Assembly: GCA_964526565.1 (NCBI GenBank)
Contig: CAZGMC010000145.1
Location: 1 to 5,750 of the forward strand
Direction of reading: 5' to 3'
DNA length: 5,750 bases
From: CAZGMC01 sp964526565
GTDB lineage: Bacteria > Pseudomonadota > Alphaproteobacteria > DSM-16000 > Inquilinaceae
The translations under genes and the position numbers were made by a program. Positions 1-5,673 of this stretch are shown here, piece by piece. The number at the start of each line of letters is the position of its first letter. Position 1 is the first letter of the stretch. The notes beneath the pieces are model-generated. The model did no database searches. It was not told where the DNA came from and saw nothing but the letters and a program-made list of their open reading frames with translations.

Positions 1-45
1 GAGCGGGGGGCCGGGGAGCGCGGGACCGGGGAGCGGGGGACCGGA
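1..45 (+). repeat. 15-bp in-frame tandem repeat in the SPOR gene
   Basis: Units CCGGGGAGCGCGGGA (11-25) and CCGGGGAGCGGGGGA (26-40) differ at one base. A partial unit precedes them at 1-10 and a trace (CCGGA) follows at 41-45. Each unit is five codons, giving repeated GERGT pentapeptides. The array runs off the left edge, so its full length is unknown. Confidence 0.8.
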
Positions 46-780
46 ACGGCGGCGACCGGTGGCGGCACGCCCGCGGCTGCCGGCGACCCGGCAGCGATAC
101 CGGACGGCACAATGACGACCGGCGGCACAGCCGAACCAATACCGGAGTCGCGGCCAGGGGCGAGCGTCACCCGGCTGCTCGGCCTGGATGATGCAGCCGC
201 GGTGGGTGAGACAGTCGGCGCCTTTCTTGATCTGACGGACGCTATTGAGCGCCATGCGCCGGTACCGCCGCCCTTGCCAACGCTCGAGCCGCTGGGCGAC
301 GCGCCGGCGGACCTGCTCGCCGGCGACCCCGGCATCGGTCCGGCCGCTGCGCCGGCAGGACCGCCGTCGCCGGCTCAGGTCATGCCGATGACGCCGCCTC
401 CTTTTGCTGTCACTGTCATTGCGCCGTTGGTGCCCGTGCCCGTGCCCGTGCCCGAGGCGGAGCCGGTGGCCGCCGTCGATCCGCCCGATCCGCCTGCGGT
501 GCCGGACCCGCCGGCGGTACAGTCGCAGCCGGGCGGCAGCCACGCCATTCAGATCGTCGCCGTTCAGGACGAGGCCGACGTCGAGCCGGAATGGCTGCGG
601 GTCCGGCGCGCCTTCCCGGACCTGCTGAGTTCCCTGGAGCGGGAGGTGAGGACGGTCGACCACGGCGACGGCGGCATCTGGCACCGCGTCATGGCCGGTC
701 CGCTCGACCAGGCGACGGCGACGCGGGTCTGCAACGAGATCAGGGCGCGGGGAGGCGACTGCCTTGTCCGCCGCCGCTAG
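1..780 (+). CDS. SPOR-domain cell-envelope protein (5' end outside window)
   Basis: The frame is open from base 1 to the TAG at 778-780. The first Met codon (112) has no Shine-Dalgarno sequence, and the bases before it read as in-frame GERGT-type pentapeptide repeats, so the true start most likely lies upstream. Residue numbers here count from the Met at 112. A long Pro/Ala/Val-rich low-complexity linker spans about 50-142 and includes VPVPVPVP at 107-114. The C-terminal SPOR domain spans about 144-222: HAIQIVAVQ first strand, W161, a fragment near FPDLLSSLE, then WHRVMAGPL and a final CNEIRARGGDCLV helix-strand. SPOR domains bind denuded peptidoglycan glycan strands at division septa. Alphaproteobacterial SPOR proteins usually have an N-terminal membrane anchor and a disordered periplasmic linker; the anchor cannot be seen here. 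Its place directly before nagZ is the usual alphaproteobacterial arrangement. SPOR assignment is secure; the specific cellular role is not. Confidence 0.85.
   Translation, partial: ERGAGERGTGERGTGTAATGGGTPAAAGDPAAIPDGTMTTGGTAEPIPESRPGASVTRLLGLDDAAAVGETVGAFLDLTDAIERHAPVPPPLPTLEPLGDAPADLLAGDPGIGPAAAPAGPPSPAQVMPMTPPPFAVTVIAPLVPVPVPVPEAEPVAAVDPPDPPAVPDPPAVQSQPGGSHAIQIVAVQDEADVEPEWLRVRRAFPDLLSSLEREVRTVDHGDGGIWHRVMAGPLDQATATRVCNEIRARGGDCLVRRR
5..39 (+). other. Predicted G-quadruplex motif
   Basis: Five G runs of three or more (5-10, 13-16, 22-24, 28-31, 35-39) are separated by loops of 2-5 nt on the coding strand, satisfying the G3+N1-7 pattern. It coincides with the 15-bp repeat. Formation in the cell is not shown by sequence alone. 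Confidence 0.45.
430..453 (+). repeat. Four perfect GTGCCC hexamers encoding Val-Pro repeats
   Basis: Four exact copies of GTGCCC, in frame, encode VPVPVPVP within the Pro-rich linker of the SPOR protein. The perfect nucleotide identity suggests recent slippage; copy changes would keep the frame. Confidence 0.85.
751..755 (+). promoter_or_regulatory. Ribosome binding site deciding the TTG start of nagZ
   Basis: GGAGG lies 8 nt before the TTG at 764, inside the last codons of the SPOR gene. No other start codon nearby would keep the conserved N-terminal GH3 sequence, so this site fixes the start. Confidence 0.7.
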
Positions 781-1801
781 GGCGCCGCTGGCAGCGATCT
801 TCGGCTGTGCCGAAACCACGCTCACGGCCGAAGAGCGCCGCTTCTTCCGCGACGCCGACCCGCTCGGCTTCATCCTGTTCCACCGCAACTGCCGCGACCC
901 GGCCGCGGTGGAGCGGCTGGTGCGCGACCTGCGCGAGACCGTCGGCCGTGCCGATGCGCCGGTCATGATCGACCAGGAAGGCGGCCCGGTGCAGCGGTTC
1001 AAGCCGCCGCACTGGCCGCGCGACCCTGCCGCCGCGCGGTTCGGTCGACTGGCGGCGCGCGACCCGGCGGCGGCTGAGACGGCGCTGCGGCTGCACGTCC
1101 ACGCCATCGCCATCGACCTGGCCCGCCACGGCATCACCGTGAACGCCGCGCCGGTGCTCGACCTGGTCTTCCCCGGCGCCAGCGCCGTGATCGGCGACCG
1201 TGCCTTCGGCAGCGACCCCGCCACCGTGATCCGGCTCGGCCGGGCCGCCTGCGAGGGCTATCTGGCCGCCGGGGTGCTGCCCATCATCAAGCACCTGCCG
1301 GGCCACGGGCGGGCGGCGGTCGACAGCCATGTCCGCCTGCCGGTGGTGACGGCCACGCGTGCCGACCTGGCGGCGTCGGACTTCGTGCCGTTCCGCGCCC
1401 TGTCCGGCATGCCCTGGGGGATGACGGCGCACGTCGTCTACGGCGCGCTCGACCCGGAGCGGCCGGCGACGCTGTCGCCCGTGGTGATTGCCGACGTCAT
1501 CCGCACCGAGATCGGCTTCGATGGTGTCCTGGTCAGCGACGACCTGTGCATGGGCGCCCTGTCCGGTGCGCCGGGGGCGCGCGCCGCGGCGGCTGTGGCG
1601 GCCGGCTGCGACATCGCCCTGCACTGCAACGGCCGGCTGCGCGCGATGATCGACCTTGCGACGGCCGTGCCGCCGCTGAGCCCGGCCGCGATGGAGCGCC
1701 TGGCGCGGGCCGAGGCGCTGCGACGAAGCGCCACGGCGGCGGCACCGGCCGACCCGGCCGCGCTCAGGTCACAGGTTGCCGCCATGCTGGCCGCGGCGTA
1801 A
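764..1801 (+). CDS. nagZ: Beta-N-acetylhexosaminidase NagZ (GH3 family)
   Basis: NagZ is a cytoplasmic enzyme that removes GlcNAc from GlcNAc-1,6-anhydroMurNAc peptides during peptidoglycan recycling. The 345 residues match the usual single-domain NagZ length (about 330-345). Visible GH3 motifs, in order: IDQEGG at 69-74 followed by VQR (R78); APVLD at 129-133; IGDRAFG at 143-149; KHLPGHG at 176-182; the D187-S-H189 dyad loop that supplies the NagZ-type general acid/base; and SDDLCMGA at 258-265, with D259 the expected nucleophile. The start is TTG at 764, supported by GGAGG at 751-755 with 8 nt spacing; the next ATG (966) would remove the first strand of the barrel. The start overlaps the SPOR gene by 17 bp. 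One oddity is GGPVQRF, where the family usually has GGRVQRF/L. The C-terminal 25 residues are Ala-rich and poorly conserved. Identification is secure. Confidence 0.96.
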   Translation: MSAAARAPLAAIFGCAETTLTAEERRFFRDADPLGFILFHRNCRDPAAVERLVRDLRETVGRADAPVMIDQEGGPVQRFKPPHWPRDPAAARFGRLAARDPAAAETALRLHVHAIAIDLARHGITVNAAPVLDLVFPGASAVIGDRAFGSDPATVIRLGRAACEGYLAAGVLPIIKHLPGHGRAAVDSHVRLPVVTATRADLAASDFVPFRALSGMPWGMTAHVVYGALDPERPATLSPVVIADVIRTEIGFDGVLVSDDLCMGALSGAPGARAAAAVAAGCDIALHCNGRLRAMIDLATAVPPLSPAAMERLARAEALRRSATAAAPADPAALRSQVAAMLAAA

Positions 1802-1807
1802 GAGAGG
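1800..1807 (+). promoter_or_regulatory. Shine-Dalgarno-like AAGAGAGG before the mini-ORF
   Basis: This purine run begins within the nagZ stop codon and ends 2 nt before the ATG at 1810. The spacing is shorter than usual, so it may be weak. It is the best ribosome binding sequence between nagZ and scpA. Confidence 0.35.
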
Positions 1808-1809
1808 TC

Positions 1810-1881
1810 ATGTTCGACGGCATGCTATACGGCCTCGCGGTGTGGGCCGGGACGGTCCAGTCCCTGACGGGCATGGTCTGA
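1810..1881 (+). CDS. Possible 23-codon mini-ORF between nagZ and scpA (leader peptide or gene remnant)
   Basis: An ATG at 1810 preceded by a purine-rich AAGAGAGG (1800-1807) opens a 23-codon frame ending with TGA at 1879-1881, 6 nt before the scpA start. The peptide begins MFDGMLYGLAVW and ends SLTGMV; it is hydrophobic. scpA itself has no clear Shine-Dalgarno sequence, so translation of this frame could deliver ribosomes to scpA. As recalled, some Rhodospirillales carry an M50 site-2 protease between nagZ and scpA, with an N-terminus of the form LIY-x-x-SVW-x-LPV; the LYGLAVW here resembles that, so this may be the scar of a deleted protease gene. Both readings are inference, and a chance ORF is possible in a sequence this short. 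Confidence 0.3.
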   Translation: MFDGMLYGLAVWAGTVQSLTGMV

Positions 1882-1887
1882 CCGCCC

Positions 1888-2691
1888 ATGGTCGCGACCG
1901 ACGAGTTCGAGGACTCCGGTCCGCCGCGCGATCCAGGCGCCGTGATCGACGATGAAGCCTTCGTGTTGCGCCTGGAAAGCTACGAAGGGCCAATCGACGT
2001 GCTGCTGGCGCAGGCGCGCGAGCAGAAGGTCGATCTGACGCAGATGTCGATCCTGGCGCTGGCCGACCAGTACCTGTCCTTCATCGAGCGGGCCCGCCGC
2101 CTGCGCCTGGAGCTGGCCGCCGACTACCTGGTCATGGCCGCCTGGCTGGCCTACCTGAAGTCGCGCCTGCTGCTGCCTGAGCAGAAGAAGAACGACGAGC
2201 CGACCGGCGAGGAGATGGCCGAGGCGCTGGCCTTCCAGTTGCGCCGGCTGGAGGCCATGCGCACCGCCGCGACGAAACTGATGGCCCGGCCGCGGCTGGG
2301 CGTCGACCGCTTCGCCCGCGGCCAGCCGGAACCGGCCATGGCGGTGGTGCGGGCGCCGGTCTGGCAGGCGACGCTGTACGACGTGCTCAAGGCCTATGCC
2401 GACCACAAGCGGCGGCAACAGACTGGCACCGGCCTGCACATCGAGGCGTCGCGGCTGATGTCGATGGACGATGCCCTGCAGCGGCTGGGCCGCATGCTCG
2501 GCGCCGTGCCCGGCTGGGCCACCCTGGCGCAGTTCCTGCCCGACGACATCGCCGACCCGCTGGTGGCCCGCTCGGCCGTCGCCGCCACCTTCGCCGCGGT
2601 GCTGGAGCTGACCCGCGCCGGCCGCATCGAGCTGCGCCAGGACGCGCCGTTCGCCCCCCTCTACCTGCGCCGCCGCGGCGACGCGCCATGA
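1888..2691 (+). CDS. scpA: Segregation and condensation protein A (kleisin ScpA)
   Basis: ScpA is the kleisin that bridges the two SMC heads and, with ScpB, forms the bacterial condensin that compacts and separates sister chromosomes. The protein is 267 residues, normal for the family. After a disordered acidic stretch (1-22) comes the family signature FVLRLESYEGPIDVLL (25-40; classical form FEGPLDLLL). Next are QYLSFIE (61-67), ADYLVMAAWLAYLKSRLLLP (78-97, the N-terminal helical bundle that contacts the SMC neck), a charged middle that would bind the ScpB dimer, and a C-terminal winged helix (about 200-262) with AATFAAVLELTRAGRIELRQ and FAPLYL, which binds the SMC cap. The ATG at 1888 lacks a good Shine-Dalgarno sequence and may depend on the upstream mini-ORF. 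The expected partner scpB does not follow; instead the stop overlaps a V-type ATPase gene. Identification is secure. Confidence 0.96.
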   Translation: MVATDEFEDSGPPRDPGAVIDDEAFVLRLESYEGPIDVLLAQAREQKVDLTQMSILALADQYLSFIERARRLRLELAADYLVMAAWLAYLKSRLLLPEQKKNDEPTGEEMAEALAFQLRRLEAMRTAATKLMARPRLGVDRFARGQPEPAMAVVRAPVWQATLYDVLKAYADHKRRQQTGTGLHIEASRLMSMDDALQRLGRMLGAVPGWATLAQFLPDDIADPLVARSAVAATFAAVLELTRAGRIELRQDAPFAPLYLRRRGDAP

Positions 2692-4529
2692 GCATCGTGC
2701 CCCTGGTCCGGGTCACGCTGTACGGCGTGCTCGACGACAAGGCGCAGGTGCTGGCCGACCTGCAGGACCTGGGCTGCCTGCACCTGGTGCCGCTGGCGCC
2801 GGGCCAGGGCAGCCGCGGCATCGGCGGTGCCGGCCCCGAGGCGCGCGAGGCCCTCAGATACCTGCTGGCCTGCCGCCAGCGCCGCCACCAGGTGCGCGAC
2901 CCGGCCGGGTTCGACGCCGTCACGGTGCAGGACCAGGCGCTGGCCGTGCGCGACCGGGTGCGCGAGCGCGAGGACGAACGCGACGCTTTGGTCCGCCAGA
3001 TCGCCGACCTGACGCCGTGGGGTGACTTCCGGCTGCCGCCACCGGATGCCCTGGGCGGCCTGCGCCTGTGGTTCTACGAGGTGCCGCTGTGGCGCTTGCG
3101 CGAGGTCGCGGCCACCGACTTGGCCTGGGCGGAGGTGGAGCGGGACAACCGGTTCGCCTATGTCGTCGTGATCGCGGAGCGGGAGCCGCAGGCCATGCCG
3201 GTGCCGCGCGTCCACACCGGCGACCGGCCGCTGTCCGAGCTGGAGCGGCGGCTGGAGGCGGTCGAGCTGGAGCTGGAGGACCTGCAGGCCGACCGCGCCT
3301 CGCTGACCCGCTGGTGCACCCTGCTGGCGCGCAGCCTGGACCGGCTGGAGGACGACGCCGAGCGCAACCATGCCGCCGCCCGCACCCACGATGCCGCGCC
3401 CCTGTTCGCCGTGCGCGGCTGGGCCCCGACGGCCGCGGCGCCGATGATCGCCAGGTATGCCGAGGCGCAGCGGCTGGCGCTGACCGTCGCGGACCCGGCG
3501 CCCGGCGACGATCCGCCGACGCTGCTGGTCAACCGGCCCGGCGTGGCTGGCGGCCAGGATCTGGTACAGTTCTTCACCACGCCCGGCTACTGGACCTGGG
3601 ACCCGTCGGCGGTCGTGTTCTTCTCGTTCGCCGTGTTCTTCGCGATGATCCTGTCCGATGCCGGCTACGCCGCGCTGCTGGGGATCGGCCTGGCGCTGGT
3701 CTGGGGGCGGCTCGGGGCGAGCGGCAGCGGGCGGCGGCTGCGCGCGCTGTTCGCCTGGCTGGTCGCGTTCGCCGCGGCCTGGGGCGTGCTGGTCGGCAGC
3801 TATCTGGGCGTCGCGCCGGCGCCGGGATCGATCCCCGCGGACTTCGACGTGATCCAGGTGGACGACTACGACGCCATGATGCGGCTGTCGATCCTGGTCG
3901 GCATCGGCCACGTGCTGCTCGCCAACCTGGCCTTCGCCTGGGAGCGGCGGCGCGAGGCGCGCAGCCTGGCGTCGCTTGGCTGGGCGGTGATGGTGCTGGG
4001 CGGCACCGCCTACTGGCTGGGCGGCGCGGCGGGCAGCACGCGCATGATCGCGGCGGCGCCGTGGCTGCTCGGCGCCGGGGCGATCGCCGTGGTGCTGTTC
4101 ACCCGGCCCGGCGCGGGGCCGGTCCGGCGCCTGCTCGGCGGCCTGCTGGCGCTGACCCAGGTGACCAGTGCCTTCGGCGACGTGCTGAGCTATCTGCGCC
4201 TGTTCGCGCTGGGGCTGGCCAGCGCCTCGCTGGCTCTGGCGTTCAACGGGCTGGCCGGGCAGGTCGCGGCGGGGGTGCCGGGGGTCGGCATGCTGCTCGC
4301 CATCCTGGTGCTGCTGATCGGTCATGGCCTGAACTTCGCGCTGGCCGTGATGAGCGGTTTCGTGCATGGCTTGCGCCTGAACTTCATCGAGTTCTTCCGC
4401 TGGAGCGTGCCGGAGGAGGGGCATCCGTTCCGCCCCTTCGCGCGCCGTGTGGCGCTGCGGCGCGACGGCGGCAGCGGGGTCGGCAGCGGCAGCGGCGGCA
4501 GCGACGGGGGGACGGCGTGGAGCAGGTGA
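2688..4529 (+). CDS. ntpI: V/A-type ATPase subunit I (membrane stator, a-type)
   Basis: Subunit I is the membrane stator that forms the two ion half-channels beside the rotating K ring and links to the peripheral stalks. The 613 residues fit bacterial forms (about 600-660). The N-terminal cytoplasmic half starts MSIVPLVRVTLYG and DLGCLHLVPL (27-36), with charged helical/coiled-coil segments at about 84-108 and 182-230 and the family motifs LTPWGDF (108-114) and VRGWAP. The C-terminal half has about seven to eight hydrophobic segments: roughly 308-339, 353-374, 398-418, 427-447, 453-471, 482-525 and 532-560. The essential channel arginine is R504 in LSYLRLFALGLA, equivalent to yeast Vph1 R735; the HGLRLNFIEFF motif (560-570, R563) is also present. 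The ATG overlaps the scpA stop by 4 bp (ATGA) and has no Shine-Dalgarno sequence, pointing to translational coupling. The last ~20 residues are a Gly/Ser tail. Synonyms: atpI, vatI. Confidence 0.95.
   Translation: MSIVPLVRVTLYGVLDDKAQVLADLQDLGCLHLVPLAPGQGSRGIGGAGPEAREALRYLLACRQRRHQVRDPAGFDAVTVQDQALAVRDRVREREDERDALVRQIADLTPWGDFRLPPPDALGGLRLWFYEVPLWRLREVAATDLAWAEVERDNRFAYVVVIAEREPQAMPVPRVHTGDRPLSELERRLEAVELELEDLQADRASLTRWCTLLARSLDRLEDDAERNHAAARTHDAAPLFAVRGWAPTAAAPMIARYAEAQRLALTVADPAPGDDPPTLLVNRPGVAGGQDLVQFFTTPGYWTWDPSAVVFFSFAVFFAMILSDAGYAALLGIGLALVWGRLGASGSGRRLRALFAWLVAFAAAWGVLVGSYLGVAPAPGSIPADFDVIQVDDYDAMMRLSILVGIGHVLLANLAFAWERRREARSLASLGWAVMVLGGTAYWLGGAAGSTRMIAAAPWLLGAGAIAVVLFTRPGAGPVRRLLGGLLALTQVTSAFGDVLSYLRLFALGLASASLALAFNGLAGQVAAGVPGVGMLLAILVLLIGHGLNFALAVMSGFVHGLRLNFIEFFRWSVPEEGHPFRPFARRVALRRDGGSGVGSGSGGSDGGTAWSR
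4506..4512 (+). promoter_or_regulatory. Weak Shine-Dalgarno-like GGGGGGA before subunit K
   Basis: This G-run, 4 nt before the GTG at 4517, is only an approximate match to GGAGG. It lies within the Gly/Ser tail of subunit I, so terminating ribosomes may also re-initiate here. Confidence 0.35.
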
Positions 4530-4966
4530 TCCTGGCGCTGGGCTGGTTCGGCATCTACGGGCCGATGGCGCTCGGCGCGATCGGCAGCGCCATCGGCTGC
4601 GCCCGCGCCGGCCAGGCCGCGGTCGGCGCCATGCTGGAGACCGAGAGCGGCCATGGCCGCTTCGTCGGCGTCTCGGCGATGCCCTCGTCGCAGAGCATCT
4701 ACGGCATCGTCATCATGTTGACCCTGAACCGCACGGTGACCCTGGACAACGCGCCGGGGCTGTTCGCGGTGGGCGGCATGGCCGGGCTGGCGCTGCTGGT
4801 CAGCTCGGTCTACCAGGGCTATTGCTGTGCCTCGGCGATCAACGTGTCGAAGAACAAATCGGAGATCTTCGGCCTGTCGCTGGCGCCGGCGGCGATCGTC
4901 GAGGGCTTCTCGGTGTTCGCCTTCGTGTTCGCGCTGATCGTCAGCGCCGGGATTCCGGGCGGATAG
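4517..4966 (+). CDS. ntpK: V/A-type ATPase subunit K (proteolipid rotor ring)
   Basis: Subunit K forms the membrane rotor ring that carries ions past subunit I. With the GTG start at 4517 the product is 149 residues with four hydrophobic helices (about 4-29, 50-71, 80-109, 118-146), the duplicated-hairpin type seen in Enterococcus hirae NtpK. Helix 1 has the GAIGSAIGCARAGQAA signature (20-35). The ion carboxylate is E129 in APAAIVEGFSVF of helix 4. Helix 2 has P56-S-S58-Q59-S-I-Y62-G and the end of helix 3 has YQGY (Q100). These align with E. hirae T64, Q65, Y68 and Q110, so all Na+-liganding side-chain positions are kept. The start lies within subunit I (13-bp overlap), preceded by the G-rich run 4506-4511. 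An alternative GTG at 4526 would shorten it by three residues. Identification is secure; ion specificity is predicted. Synonyms: atpK, vatK. Confidence 0.94.
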   Translation: MEQVILALGWFGIYGPMALGAIGSAIGCARAGQAAVGAMLETESGHGRFVGVSAMPSSQSIYGIVIMLTLNRTVTLDNAPGLFAVGGMAGLALLVSSVYQGYCCASAINVSKNKSEIFGLSLAPAAIVEGFSVFAFVFALIVSAGIPGG

Positions 4967-4974
4967 AGGCGGGC

Positions 4975-4980
4975 AGGGAG
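4975..4980 (+). promoter_or_regulatory. Ribosome binding site of subunit E
   Basis: AGGGAG lies 5 nt before the ATG at 4986, in the 19-bp gap after subunit K. This is one of the clearer ribosome binding sites in the window and sets the start of subunit E. Confidence 0.65.
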
Positions 4981-4985
4981 CGCCC

Positions 4986-5663
4986 ATGGCTGACGAGGAG
5001 GGCCTGCGCGAGTCGTCCGGCGTCCAGGCGCTGATCGACCGGCTGCGCGAGGACGGCGTCGCCGCCGGCCGGCGCGAGGGCGAGCGCATCGTCGAGGACG
5101 CCCACGCCCGCGCCGCCGATATCGTGGCCAGGGCGCGCGAGGAGGCCGATGGCCTGCTGGCCGAGGCGCGCGAGCAGGCCGCCGCCGAACGCCGCGCCGC
5201 CGAGGACGCGCTAAAGATCGCCGCGCGCGACACCGTGCTGGCGCTGAAGGAGGACATGGCGCTGCGCTTCTCTGCCGAGGTGAAGCGCCTGGTCTCGGCG
5301 GAGATGGCCGACCGCGAGCTGGTGCGCCGGCTGGTCCTGGAGGTCGCCGGCCGCGCCGCGCCGCCGCCGGAGGAGCCGGTCGAGGTGCTGCTGCCGACCG
5401 AGATCGTCGGCGTCGAGGAGCTGCGCGCCCGCCCGGATGAGGCCAGTCGCGGTGCCCTGGCCCACGCCGTGCTGGGCCTGTCGCGGGACCTGCTGCGCGC
5501 GGGCGTCACCTTGAAACCCGACGAGGCCGGCGGGCACGGCATCCGCCTGCGCCTGACCGGGCAGGACCTGGAGATCGACCTGACCGCCGAGGCCATCGCC
5601 GAGCTGCTGCTGCGCCACCTGCTGCCGCGCTTCCGCGCGCTGCTGGAGGGGATCGTGCGCTAG
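4986..5663 (+). CDS. ntpE: V/A-type ATPase subunit E (peripheral stalk)
   Basis: Subunit E is the peripheral stalk protein that holds the catalytic A3B3 head against rotation, pairing with a partner helix (subunit G/H/F type) and contacting subunit I. The 225 residues fit bacterial E subunits. The N-terminal half is a long charged Ala/Glu/Arg helix: GVQALIDRLREDGV (12-25), AAGRREGERIVEDA (26-39), continuing to about residue 90. The C-terminal domain (about 90-225) is the alpha/beta cap that binds the head, with a Pro-rich break (APPPEEP) followed by VEVLLPTE near its middle. The N-terminal motif pattern is that of V-type E rather than FliH or F-type b. No stalk partner gene is visible in the window, and the next gene begins beyond the window. 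Family call is firm; sequence conservation in E is low, so paralogue detail is not. Synonyms: atpE, vatE. Confidence 0.88.
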   Translation: MADEEGLRESSGVQALIDRLREDGVAAGRREGERIVEDAHARAADIVARAREEADGLLAEAREQAAAERRAAEDALKIAARDTVLALKEDMALRFSAEVKRLVSAEMADRELVRRLVLEVAGRAAPPPEEPVEVLLPTEIVGVEELRARPDEASRGALAHAVLGLSRDLLRAGVTLKPDEAGGHGIRLRLTGQDLEIDLTAEAIAELLLRHLLPRFRALLEGIVR

Positions 5664-5673
5664 CGCCTGCGGG

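Noticed and set aside
740..1624. Minus-strand open frame (294 codons) opposite nagZ
   Set aside because: Composition typical of an antisense shadow; nagZ with all its catalytic motifs occupies the plus strand.
2661..4424. Long minus-strand open frame (587 codons) opposite subunit I
   Set aside because: Its Gln/Arg/His/Pro-rich composition is the usual antisense shadow of a GC-rich gene, with no recognisable domain, while the plus strand encodes a clear V-ATPase subunit.
3068..4516. Plus-strand frame extending subunit K upstream through subunit I
   Set aside because: The upstream part is Gly/Ala/Arg-rich with no domain and overlaps subunit I; only the part from the GTG at 4517 is real.
4322..5596. 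Minus-strand open frame (424 codons) opposite subunits I, K and E
   Set aside because: Ser/Arg/Ala-rich shadow without a motif or ribosome binding site; three recognised genes lie on the other strand.
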